Of a stretch of 64,000 bases of DNA, positions 1-7,943 are shown in pieces. Under the pieces are notes generated by a model. That model was not told the origin of the DNA and made no database searches. It was given only the letters and a program-made list of their open reading frames with translations. The stretch's first letter is position 1. Each line of letters starts with the position of its first letter. The stretch is from NCBI RefSeq assembly GCF_019139815.1, contig NZ_CP077079.1, forward strand, positions 2,356,001 to 2,420,000, in the 5' to 3' direction. Made by a program: the position numbers and the translations under genes. Origin of the DNA: Pseudomonas asgharzadehiana (GTDB taxonomy: Bacteria; Pseudomonadota; Gammaproteobacteria; Pseudomonadales; Pseudomonadaceae).

Positions 1-554
1 GCAAGATTGTTCTCGACAGTCCCGTTTTATCGAAATTAAATTATGATGACTGCTTGTCTCACCCCGCCTGGTTGGAACCTGCAGAATGGCTAGGTAACGC
101 AGCCCCGTCACAACTGCATCTCATATCTAATCAACCTGCGGGTCGATTGCACAGTCAATTAGAAACTGGCAAAGCCAGTCTCGCGTTAAAGCGCAACGGG
201 CGAGAACAAGCACAAATCAACAAAGAAGATGCCCAGCGGCTTAATATCTTAGACGGCGATACAGTAAAAGTTTGGAATGCCCGGGGTGCTTGTTTGGCAT
301 GTGCAACGATTACTGACACGGTAAGTCTGGGAGTAGTCGTACTCCCGACCGGTGCCTGGTTAACAACAACAGCGCAAAACAGTTTGGATCTCGCGGGCAA
401 TCCAAATATTCTGACACTGGACATTGCTTCATCAAAATTTAGCCAGGGATGTGCCGCTCATACGTGCTTGGTCTATGTGTCGCCTTACAGCGATGAAGCG
501 CCAGCAGCGATGGAATATTATCAGGAACTAATCGACAACGTCTCGACGGTTTAG
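1..554 (+). CDS. Molybdopterin oxidoreductase, C-terminal part (BisC/TMAO-reductase type), cut by window edge
   Basis: The frame is open from base 3 to the stop at 552-554, so the start lies left of the window. What is visible is the end of the catalytic domain (HPAWLEPAEWLG) followed by the C-terminal molybdopterin-dinucleotide-binding barrel: HLISNQPAGRLHSQLETG, then GDTVKVWNARGACLA, and a terminal SSKFSQGCAAHTCLVYV stretch. From memory this follows E. coli BisC, including its RLHSQL and VRVWNARG blocks. Known members of this DMSO-reductase subfamily reduce S- or N-oxides such as biotin sulfoxide or TMAO, using a bis-MGD cofactor. The natural substrate here is unknown. A moaA paralogue 1.5 kb downstream fits a cofactor-dependent enzyme. 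The subfamily call is firm; the substrate is not. Confidence 0.85.
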   Translation, partial: KIVLDSPVLSKLNYDDCLSHPAWLEPAEWLGNAAPSQLHLISNQPAGRLHSQLETGKASLALKRNGREQAQINKEDAQRLNILDGDTVKVWNARGACLACATITDTVSLGVVVLPTGAWLTTTAQNSLDLAGNPNILTLDIASSKFSQGCAAHTCLVYVSPYSDEAPAAMEYYQELIDNVSTV

Positions 555-621
555 TTGTCTGGTTGTTGTAGTGATGGTGTTGTAAACATGTTTTGTTAAA
601 CAACAATATTGAGGAGAAATC

Positions 622-1074
622 ATGTCTGAACATGCTGCTGAGATAAGCTGGGAAAAAAATACCCATGCGGATGACGCTTCCACCTACTCGCGTAATCACG
701 TTGGTCGGTTCGAAGGTCAGCAGAAATTAAACATTTCAGCTGCGATTGAATACAAGGGCGATGCACTATGTGCGGATCCGGAACAACTGTTGGTCACCGC
801 TGCAGCTAGTTGTCATATGCTTTTTTTTCTGGCGATCGCTGAGCAACAGGGATTTCTCCCAGAGTCCTACAGCGACACGCCTGTCGGGTACCTTGAGAAA
901 GCTGACAGTGGCAATCTGGAAATTACCTTGATTGAGCTTTATCCAAAAATAGTATTCTCGGGGGAGAAACAGCCCGATGAAAAAGCCATCGCTCGTATGC
1001 ATGCAAGCGCACATAAAAGATGCTTTATAGGGAACTCCATTAAAGCTCAAATTACGGTAGGCAGTTACTCCTGA
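622..1074 (+). CDS. OsmC/Ohr-family protein
   Basis: A 150-residue protein with a clear Shine-Dalgarno (gaggag) 6 bases before the ATG. It has the two conserved Cys of the OsmC/Ohr fold: one in AAASCHMLFFLAIAEQQG (about residue 63) and one in HKRCFIGNSI (about residue 134). OsmC-like proteins are thiol peroxidases that reduce organic hydroperoxides in the cytoplasm, but many catabolic-cluster members have no tested role. It follows the molybdoenzyme by 67 bases in the same direction and may be co-transcribed with it. It could protect against reactive intermediates of the neighbouring pathway; this is inference. Confidence 0.85.
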   Translation: MSEHAAEISWEKNTHADDASTYSRNHVGRFEGQQKLNISAAIEYKGDALCADPEQLLVTAAASCHMLFFLAIAEQQGFLPESYSDTPVGYLEKADSGNLEITLIELYPKIVFSGEKQPDEKAIARMHASAHKRCFIGNSIKAQITVGSYS

Positions 1075-1135
1075 GTGAACAGAAGCATCCTGCGCAAGCT
1101 TTTTCGAGCATGCGCAGGTATAAAGGTGATAATCC

Positions 1136-1918
1136 ATGTTTAATGTAGATGATTTAGTCCTGCACGAGCGTCGAAACGACGTTGTGACGTTATGGCTTAA
1201 CAGGCCGCAACAGTTCAACGCGTTGTCGGAAGAAATGCTAAGTGCGCTGAAAGAACAGTTAGATTTAATCGCATCCGACTCCAGCATTCGCTGTGTCGTG
1301 TTGGCCGCGAAAGGAAATGCCTTTTGTGCAGGTCACGATTTGCGCGAGATGCAGCAAAACCAGAATACGGTTTTTTACCAGAACCTATTTCGTTTATGCA
1401 GCGATGTAATGCTAAGAATCCAGTCGTTACCTGTGCCCGTAGTCGCTCGTGTGCAAGGCGTTGCAACTGCGGCAGGCTGCCAGCTGGTCGCGAGCTGTGA
1501 CCTGGCAGTTGCCGCAATAGAGGCCCGCTTTGGGGTTTCAGGTATTAATTTGGGGCTTTTTTGCGCTACGCCCTCTGTTGCGCTGACCCGCAACGTGTCT
1601 GCCAAGCGAGCCTTCGAGATGTTGTTTACCGGGAGATTTATCGATGCAAAAACAGCGGTGGAGTGGGGGTTGGTCAACGAGTCAGTCGAACGTGATGATC
1701 TCGATATCGCTGTGGACGTTTTAACTTCTGCCATTTCCTCAAAGAGTGCGACAGCCGTTAGATATGGTAAGTCAATGATTTATCGTCAACAATTGATGCC
1801 CGTTGAGGATGCATATGCATACGCATCTGAAGTCATGGCGTGTAATGCCATGGAGTCTGACGCCATCGAAGGCATAGGCGCGTTTCTAGACAAGCGCCCA
1901 GCTAAAATCAAGAGGTGA
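1136..1918 (+). CDS. Crotonase-fold protein, ECHDC3-like, lacking both catalytic Glu
   Basis: A 260-residue enoyl-CoA hydratase/isomerase-family protein with an aaaggtgat Shine-Dalgarno. The fold markers are present: FNALSEEML at the N-terminus, the oxyanion-hole segment NAFCAGHDLREM, and the C-terminal GIGAFLDKRPAKIKR. The two positions that carry catalytic glutamates in true hydratases (GGCELAMMCD and QPE) read AAGCQLVASCD and GVSGINLGLF here, so both Glu are missing. This pattern is that of the ECHDC3-like subfamily, whose reaction is not settled. Classical hydration is therefore unlikely. It sits between an OsmC protein and moaA in the same orientation. Confidence 0.85.
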   Translation: MFNVDDLVLHERRNDVVTLWLNRPQQFNALSEEMLSALKEQLDLIASDSSIRCVVLAAKGNAFCAGHDLREMQQNQNTVFYQNLFRLCSDVMLRIQSLPVPVVARVQGVATAAGCQLVASCDLAVAAIEARFGVSGINLGLFCATPSVALTRNVSAKRAFEMLFTGRFIDAKTAVEWGLVNESVERDDLDIAVDVLTSAISSKSATAVRYGKSMIYRQQLMPVEDAYAYASEVMACNAMESDAIEGIGAFLDKRPAKIKR

Positions 1919-2014
1919 CCCAAATAGGGCGAATGTATGATGTTGTGTATATGTCACATGGGCGCCCGCAGATAATTTGTCAGGATGTTTTACCTAATGA
2001 ACTAAGAGAGGCAT

Positions 2015-3010
2015 ATGGCTGATGTTCAGTTAGTCGATCCATTTGGTCGACGAATAGATTATCTCAGACTGTCAGTGACCGACCGTTGTGATTTTCGCTG
2101 CATTTATTGCATGCCTGAAAACATGCGCTTCAGCGCTCGAGATGAATTGCTGAGTATTGAGGAACTGCATGAGGTGGCAAGTACGTTTATCGCCCTCGGA
2201 GTGCGCAAAATCCGTATTACGGGGGGCGAGCCTCTGGTAAGGAAGGATTTGAACCGGCTACTGAGCAAATTAGCTGGTCATACAGAGTTGACAGATTTGG
2301 CAATAACAACGAATGGCACGCAGTTAGTTGAGCAAGCAATCGAATTACATCACCTGGGAGTACAAAGACTCAACATAAGTCTTGATTCACTTTCGCGCGA
2401 ACGGTTTGCTCTACTGACACGAAGGGATAAGTTGGAAAAGGTTCTCGAGGGTATCGAGTCAGCGATAGGGGCAGGCTTCAAGCGGCTAAAAATTAACAGT
2501 GTCATTCAAAGAGGGGTAAATTTTGATGAGGTGTATGACCTGGCTATTTTTGCACTGAGTCGAGGTTTGGACATTAGTTTTATTGAGGAAATGCCATTGG
2601 GCGTAGTGAATAGTCATGATCGTAATAAAACGCTAGTTACTAGTGATGAAGTGCTTGAGCGTTTGAGTGATAATTTAGATCTGGCACCTATTGTAGAACG
2701 TACCGGAGGTCCTTCAAAATATTACAGCGTAAGAGGCTATGACGGCAGAATAGGCTTTATATCGCCCTATAGCCATAATTTTTGCGGTGCGTGTAATAGA
2801 GTTCGAGTGACGGCGGACGGAAAGCTTATTCTTTGCCTTGGAGAGGATAACGCAATTGATCTTAAGCGGATATTGCGTGATAGCAGTTATAGTCGCGACG
2901 CAATGAAATCAAAAATAATCGATGCAATGAAATTAAAGCCGGCTGCGCATGGTTTTGACCGCGCAGACGAAGTACAGGTGATTCGTTTCATGAGCGCTAC
3001 CGGGGGCTAA
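2015..3010 (+). CDS. moaA: GTP 3',8-cyclase MoaA (molybdenum cofactor biosynthesis)
   Basis: A 331-residue radical-SAM enzyme catalysing the first step of molybdopterin synthesis from GTP with MoaC. The N-terminal cluster motif is CDFRCIYC (CX3CX2C). The C-terminal second cluster is CGACN followed by Cys 13 residues later in KLILCLG (CX2CX13C). The protein ends in the conserved Gly-Gly tail. The Shine-Dalgarno agagagg lies just before the ATG. Its position beside a molybdoenzyme rather than in a moa/moe operon suggests a dedicated extra copy. Whether another moaA exists in this genome cannot be seen here. Confidence 0.95.
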   Translation: MADVQLVDPFGRRIDYLRLSVTDRCDFRCIYCMPENMRFSARDELLSIEELHEVASTFIALGVRKIRITGGEPLVRKDLNRLLSKLAGHTELTDLAITTNGTQLVEQAIELHHLGVQRLNISLDSLSRERFALLTRRDKLEKVLEGIESAIGAGFKRLKINSVIQRGVNFDEVYDLAIFALSRGLDISFIEEMPLGVVNSHDRNKTLVTSDEVLERLSDNLDLAPIVERTGGPSKYYSVRGYDGRIGFISPYSHNFCGACNRVRVTADGKLILCLGEDNAIDLKRILRDSSYSRDAMKSKIIDAMKLKPAAHGFDRADEVQVIRFMSATGG

Positions 3011-3017
3011 GTCCGGG

Positions 3018-3821
3018 TCAATAAGTTGCCGACGATGAATTTATTAGTTTTTTCAGTAAAGGTGGGCAGGCAAACCATTGTTTGCCATGATTACCCAACG
3101 TGTGTTGATAGTGATCTATTTTATCTAAAATAAACTCTGAGCCTAGTAGTGTTGCACTTTGCATCGGGGTTTTATGCTGTAATGGTAAATTAAACTCTTG
3201 AGAAAATACGAGATCAACGTCCTGAAAGGAGATGCCTGGAAGTTCTTGTGTCAATTTTGCACCTTCGATTATTAGAGTTATCAAGAGGCGCTCCATGATT
3301 TCCTGCTCGGCAATGTGAGGCCGATAGTTGATGTTTGTTTCGTGGGCAAGCATCGCTGCTATTAATGAGAGCTCTGGGTCTGGTTGTTTTGATGAGTTTT
3401 CGTACAGATAAAACCCTCTCCCAGATTTTTTTCCATACCTGCCTAAAATAAATAGTTCTTTTCCAAGTGCAAAGTAATTAGGATTATTCATTTGCAGCTT
3501 GCGATTTTTTATGCGCTCCCAAAAAAACACATCTATTCCGTAGTGATCATTCGATGCCAATATTCCCATATTGAATTTCGAAATCCCCACGAGATTATCA
3601 ACATCCGCAGGTCTTGCGCCCTCCAATACTAAACGATGGGCTTCTCGATTTAAAGATTCAAACAGGCCTTGCATGATATAGGTACGATGACGGATCGGGT
3701 TTGGAGTGGCTGAACCCGGTATTTCGATAAAATTGTCTTCAGACTGATCTGGCTTAGAGAGTCTGCTCGATGGCAGTTCGATATTTCTAAGCATAAAATC
3801 TACAGGTAGTAGGTCATTCAT
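3018..3821 (-). CDS. Orphan 3-hydroxyacyl-CoA dehydrogenase C-terminal domain protein
   Basis: A 267-residue protein that aligns by eye with only the C-terminal helical part of FadB-type 3-hydroxyacyl-CoA dehydrogenases. The first 3HCDH repeat is recognisable in AHRLVLEGARPADVDNLV, followed by a GIDVFFWERI segment and YGKKSGRGFYLYEN. The second repeat begins at EQEIMERLLITLIIEGAKL. There is no N-terminal hydratase domain and no GxGxxG NAD-binding domain, so the catalytic His-Glu dyad and cofactor site are absent. It is convergent with moaA (7-base gap) and divergent from the AraC regulator. It may be a truncated relic still read in frame, or a dimerisation or regulatory subunit. A start at the internal Met (3794) is possible. 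Confidence 0.7.
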   Translation of the reverse strand: MNDLLPVDFMLRNIELPSSRLSKPDQSEDNFIEIPGSATPNPIRHRTYIMQGLFESLNREAHRLVLEGARPADVDNLVGISKFNMGILASNDHYGIDVFFWERIKNRKLQMNNPNYFALGKELFILGRYGKKSGRGFYLYENSSKQPDPELSLIAAMLAHETNINYRPHIAEQEIMERLLITLIIEGAKLTQELPGISFQDVDLVFSQEFNLPLQHKTPMQSATLLGSEFILDKIDHYQHTLGNHGKQWFACPPLLKKLINSSSATY

Positions 3822-4069
3822 TATTGGCTGCTTAATGTATTGTGAGTTTTATATTGGCGTGCGAGTACTAGTTCTAATGATGTTAAGCGATGCCAGGACG
3901 AGCGCCAAGCTTCTATTGCTTGTTTGGCTCGTTCTGCACAACTGCTGGCCTACTGAGCAAATTTCTATCGCTTTATCACCCTAAGATTGAGCTTCCAATA
4001 AAAATTGAGATTTTCCTGGACGCAATCCAGGCAGGTCAATCAGTTAATCAATGCTTGAGTGAGGCATAT

Positions 4070-5092
4070 ATGACTTTACATCATTGCCATACCATATACG
4101 CCGAAAACTTTTTCACACAGCACGCCGAGTTATTTTCCCCCTATTTGACCGCCGTAGGACTCAGTAGAGAAATTTTGCATTCGCCTGGGTACGAGATCCC
4201 TTTATCTCAGTATGTCGCTTTATGGGAAATACTGGGGAAGGAAATCTCACCCAATATCGGGCTTCAAGTTGGCCTGCTTACCAACTGCCATGGGTGGGGG
4301 GTTTGGGGGCATGCGGTCCGGAGTGCGCCGACGATGCAACTGGTCCTGCATTGTTTAAGTCATTTCATAGGGGTGCTCACTCAAGGAGTTCGACTAGATA
4401 TCACCAAGTCCGACAAGTTTATTGGTATCGGTTACCAAGTTGTCGATCCTCTAATAATTCAACGCAGGCAGGATTCTGAGTTTTCGATCGCTTCTGGGCT
4501 CAGCCTGATACGTGAGGTTACTGGCTGTCCTGACCTGTTGCCGATTCGTGTAGAGTTTGAGCATAGCGCCTCCGGGGATTTGAACATCTACAGAGAAATA
4601 TTTAATTGCCCGGTACTTTTCAATCGTCCCGAGAATCGCTTGTTTTTTTCGACCAGCTTGCTGGAAATGCCGGTGCGAACTGCCGATATTCGCCTGTTCC
4701 AAGCGTTAGAAGTATTCCTGGAGCAACGGCGGGTAATGAGAACTGGCCCTAACGATTTACTTAATGGCCTCTTGCGCCACGTCGCTGATAGCCTGAGTAG
4801 CGGATGCCCAAGCATCGAACAAATCGCCGCCTCCATGAATATGGGGGTGCGGACCCTGCAACGACGTTTGGCTGATCATGATCTGGATTTTAGTCATCTT
4901 GTTGAAGCGGTCCGTCGGTCTCTAGCAGAAAATTATGTATCTTGCTCCACCCATAGCATAACCGAAATCGCACTTTTGCTCGGTTACACCGAGGCTAGCT
5001 CCTTCAGTCGCGCGTTCCGACGGTGGATGCAGCTAACACCTCAACAATACAGGCAGCAGGTACAGGTGAAGCCTTCACTGATTGGCGCATGA
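4070..5092 (+). CDS. AraC-family regulator with arabinose-binding-type N-terminal domain
   Basis: The start at 4070 is chosen because MTLHHCHTIYAENFFTQHAE has a good Shine-Dalgarno (gagtgagg) and begins as these regulators usually do; the frame extends up to 3890. The protein is 340 residues. The N-terminal PF12625-type ligand domain (SRLxISPNIGLQVG-like region) covers about residues 20-210. The C-terminal double helix-turn-helix includes IEQIAASMNMGVRTLQRRLA and ITEIALLLGYTEASSFSRAF. Family members activate adjacent catabolic genes on ligand binding. The likely targets are the aldehyde dehydrogenase 90 bases downstream and/or the divergent gene upstream. Confidence 0.9.
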   Translation: MTLHHCHTIYAENFFTQHAELFSPYLTAVGLSREILHSPGYEIPLSQYVALWEILGKEISPNIGLQVGLLTNCHGWGVWGHAVRSAPTMQLVLHCLSHFIGVLTQGVRLDITKSDKFIGIGYQVVDPLIIQRRQDSEFSIASGLSLIREVTGCPDLLPIRVEFEHSASGDLNIYREIFNCPVLFNRPENRLFFSTSLLEMPVRTADIRLFQALEVFLEQRRVMRTGPNDLLNGLLRHVADSLSSGCPSIEQIAASMNMGVRTLQRRLADHDLDFSHLVEAVRRSLAENYVSCSTHSITEIALLLGYTEASSFSRAFRRWMQLTPQQYRQQVQVKPSLIGA

Positions 5093-5181
5093 TGTCGTCA
5101 TTTTAGTCATGCGCGGACAAGCCTATCCGTCGTGGTTTCGGTAGCTTTTACCTGAGCTATGTACTACTTCGGAGAGTGAAG

Positions 5182-6624
5182 ATGTTTCTGCAAAGTAAAA
5201 ATCGTAATAGATTTTTTATCAGCGGTGCGTGGGTTAGTCCACAGGGCCAGCAGCAGTATCACAATGTTATCAACCCTGCCGATGGCCAGGTTTCTGGGTC
5301 GGTTTCATTTGGTTCAGCGGCTGATGTGGATTTAGCTATACAGGCAGCCTTTGACGCGTTCCCTGAGTACTCCACTACCACTGTGGAGTTTCGTATAGCG
5401 CTCCTGGAGCGAATCTGTGCAGTTTATGAGCGGCGTTCAGATGAGCTAGCCGAGGCGATTACCATTGAGATGGGGGCGCCTTTTCATCAATTGTCCCGCC
5501 CGCTCCAGGCCTCGGTTGGGCTCTGGCATTTTCAAGCGGCATTGGCAGCACTTAAAGATTTCAGTTTCGAAACTCAACGTGGGTCGACGCTCATCACCAA
5601 AGAACCTATAGGCGTGTGCTCTTTGATTACGCCTTGGAACTGGCCGATGAATCAGACTGTATGCAAAGTCGCACCAGCGCTGGCTGTGGGCTGCACTATG
5701 GTGCTGAAGCCAAGTCAGAATGCTCCCTATTCGGCTCTGATATTAGCCGAAATCATGGAGGAGGCGGGCGTTCCCGCCGGTGTGTTCAATTTGGTAAACG
5801 GTGAGGGACGAAAACTGGGACAACAATTAGCATCACATCCACTGGTCGATATGGTGTCATTAACAGGATCCACCCAAGCCGGAGCGAGTCTTACCATTGC
5901 CGGCGCAGATACCGTAAAAAGAATGTCACTAGAGTTGGGCGGTAAATCTGCAAACATTATTCTGCCTGACGCTGATTTAGAGCAAGCAGTTAGACACGGA
6001 GTTCTACACATGATGTCTAACTCCGGTCAGTCGTGTACAGCTCCGTCTCGAATGCTTGTCCCTCATGCTCTACTTGAGAAGGTCGAGGAAATTATCACGA
6101 CAGTGTGCTCGGAGATCAAAGTGGGTGATCCGATGGACCCTGAAACCACGATGGGTCCAATGGCGAACGAGCGCCAGTACAATTTAGTACGGGAGTTGAT
6201 CCAGGTGGGTATCGATGAGGGCGCAAAGCTCTTAGTCGGAGGGATCGAAAATCCAGTAAAGGACAATGCGGGCTTTTACATATCTCCAACCGTATTTACT
6301 CAGGTGGACAATACAATGCGAATTGCACGGGAGGAAATTTTTGGCCCTGTGTTAGTCGTCATTGGTTATGATAGCGAAGAGGAAGCTATTTCTATCGCTA
6401 ATGATTCGATATATGGTCTTTCTGGTTATGTTCATTCATCGAGTCCAGCGCGTGCTAAGGCTGTTGCGAAACGCATGCGCACGGGGATGGTTCATCTATG
6501 CGGCGCGCCGATTGATATTAATGCTCCTTTTGGTGGTTATAAACAATCGGGGAATGGGCGGGAGTGGGGCGCCTCGGGTTTAGATGAGTTTTTAGAAACA
6601 AAGTCGATAATGGGCGCACTATAG
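5182..6624 (+). CDS. NAD(P)-dependent aldehyde dehydrogenase
   Basis: A 480-residue ALDH-superfamily enzyme oxidising an aldehyde to its acid. Motifs in order: the NWPMNQ segment and cofactor Lys in VLKPSQNAPYSA, GSTQAG Rossmann turn, the general-base Glu in MSLELGGKSANII, the nucleophilic Cys in SNSGQSCTAPSRM, and EEIFGPVL. ATG 5182 is preferred over the in-frame GTG at 5176 because ggag at 5171-5174 is spaced correctly from the ATG. It follows the AraC regulator in the same direction and ends at a strong bidirectional terminator. The substrate cannot be set from sequence; an acyl or semialdehyde intermediate of the neighbouring CoA pathway is possible. Confidence 0.92.
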   Translation: MFLQSKNRNRFFISGAWVSPQGQQQYHNVINPADGQVSGSVSFGSAADVDLAIQAAFDAFPEYSTTTVEFRIALLERICAVYERRSDELAEAITIEMGAPFHQLSRPLQASVGLWHFQAALAALKDFSFETQRGSTLITKEPIGVCSLITPWNWPMNQTVCKVAPALAVGCTMVLKPSQNAPYSALILAEIMEEAGVPAGVFNLVNGEGRKLGQQLASHPLVDMVSLTGSTQAGASLTIAGADTVKRMSLELGGKSANIILPDADLEQAVRHGVLHMMSNSGQSCTAPSRMLVPHALLEKVEEIITTVCSEIKVGDPMDPETTMGPMANERQYNLVRELIQVGIDEGAKLLVGGIENPVKDNAGFYISPTVFTQVDNTMRIAREEIFGPVLVVIGYDSEEEAISIANDSIYGLSGYVHSSSPARAKAVAKRMRTGMVHLCGAPIDINAPFGGYKQSGNGREWGASGLDEFLETKSIMGAL

Positions 6625-6629
6625 TAAAT

Positions 6630-6662
6630 GGGGTGATTGCTTCTTATTTGAGCAATCACCCC
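6630..6662. terminator. Bidirectional intrinsic terminator
   Basis: Perfect 12-bp stem (ggggtgattgct / agcaatcacccc) with a 9-base loop, between the convergent aldehyde dehydrogenase and AraC genes. A weak T-rich tail (ttgttgt) follows on the plus strand. Confidence 0.75.
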
Positions 6663-6680
6663 TTGTTGTCTGAGGGGCAA

Positions 6681-7733
6681 TTAGATATTTCGATTTCGAT
6701 AAGCGCCAGGACTAACTTGCATCCAGCCTCGGAACGCACGACAAAAAGCAGCGGTGTTCTCAAAGCCTACAAGGGCGGAAACACCATCTATTGAAATTCT
6801 GGATTGTGTGAGTAATTGAACGGCGAGGTCGCGGCGTAAATTGTCTCGGACAATTCTGAATGTAGTTCCTTCAGCATGTAGTCTGCGAGTCAAAGTGCGA
6901 ACCGAAAGCCCTAATACATTGGAAACCTCTTCAACATCACCTGATGGAATTTCCGAAGTTGCCAGGTATTGCCTCACTTTAGTGCTCAACAAGCCCGTGT
7001 TGACAGTATTGAATGCCCAGTCTTCCGGCGCGCGTCGTAGGAACGCCCAAAGCTCAACGCGAGTCCGGCGAAAACTTCGCAGGCCGAGTGTTGAATCAAA
7101 CCAGATTGCACTGAATTCTGCGCCGAAATTTACAGGTCCTGGATACAAAAAAGCGTAGTCGCTGGAATGATCCGGCTTTGGAAAAGCAAACTGAATATTC
7201 TCAATGTCTATGCTTGTGTCTAGCAACCAGCTAATAATTCCGTGAAAAAGTTTTATCATTAGTTCGTGACCCAGGATATTGACTTCGCACGCTCCCGTTC
7301 GAGGTTTGAGAACGACGCCGATCCTGGTTTGGTCGCGGACAAGCATTAACTGATAGTCATCTAACAGTAAATTCCAAAAGCGTGTGAATCGGTTGAGCGC
7401 TATGGAGATATTGGCTGCATCCAACAAGTTCAACATCATGTATTTTAACGTTCCACTGCGGATCGGACGGGACCATAATCCGAGCATTTCGTCGTCCAAC
7501 AGAATGACATTCTCTTTGTACGCTGCTATGAATTGAGCGCGGCTGATTCTCAACTCTGGTTGATAGAGACAAGCATCAGGAATGTTAGATTTTCGAATAA
7601 TATTCAGCACTGCCGCATCGCCGTGAGTCGCTTTGGTTTTCCGTAGCATGGCTTCTAGAAAGTGTCCAGAAATCGTCAGTGCGGTTTCGGAGAGTGTGGA
7701 GCGGCTTAAAAAATGTGGATGCATTACTGACAT
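6681..7733 (-). CDS. AraC-family regulator (probable regulator of the malonyl-CoA decarboxylase operon)
   Basis: A 350-residue regulator with an arabinose-binding-type N-terminal domain and a C-terminal AraC DNA-binding domain. The first helix-turn-helix lies in VEEVSNVLGLSVRTLTRRLH and the second in DGVSALVGFENTAAFCRAF, followed by WMQVSPGAYR. It is transcribed divergently from malonyl-CoA decarboxylase across a 210-bp spacer. That arrangement commonly means control of the divergent operon, and autoregulation is possible. Regulation of the operon is inferred from layout only. Confidence 0.9.
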   Translation of the reverse strand: MSVMHPHFLSRSTLSETALTISGHFLEAMLRKTKATHGDAAVLNIIRKSNIPDACLYQPELRISRAQFIAAYKENVILLDDEMLGLWSRPIRSGTLKYMMLNLLDAANISIALNRFTRFWNLLLDDYQLMLVRDQTRIGVVLKPRTGACEVNILGHELMIKLFHGIISWLLDTSIDIENIQFAFPKPDHSSDYAFLYPGPVNFGAEFSAIWFDSTLGLRSFRRTRVELWAFLRRAPEDWAFNTVNTGLLSTKVRQYLATSEIPSGDVEEVSNVLGLSVRTLTRRLHAEGTTFRIVRDNLRRDLAVQLLTQSRISIDGVSALVGFENTAAFCRAFRGWMQVSPGAYRNRNI

Positions 7734-7943
7734 TCCTCTTGGCGGAAAATGAGGCGTATCAAAGACGCTCTAATCTTGGCGTATTCTGCATAATTTCTGG
7801 CCTGCAATGCAAAATAAATATGACTCATCACTTTAGACTCGACGTAAGCATGCAGCGCGGCATTTGCGAATGATGGTGAGCTTCGCTTCAGTCGGATTCG
7901 TCAATAGATCTGTGCGTTTTTCTTAAGAGTTGAGGGCTAGTTA
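7734..7943. promoter_or_regulatory. Divergent regulatory region between AraC gene and malonyl-CoA decarboxylase operon
   Basis: A 210-bp AT-rich non-coding spacer separating two divergent starts. The rightward gene has a gaggg Shine-Dalgarno about 9 bases before its ATG. I could not define -35/-10 boxes or an operator with confidence. Confidence 0.4.

Noticed and set aside
4222..4479. 85-residue plus-strand frame within the AraC gene
   Set aside because: Alternate-frame shadow of a gene with clear AraC motifs.
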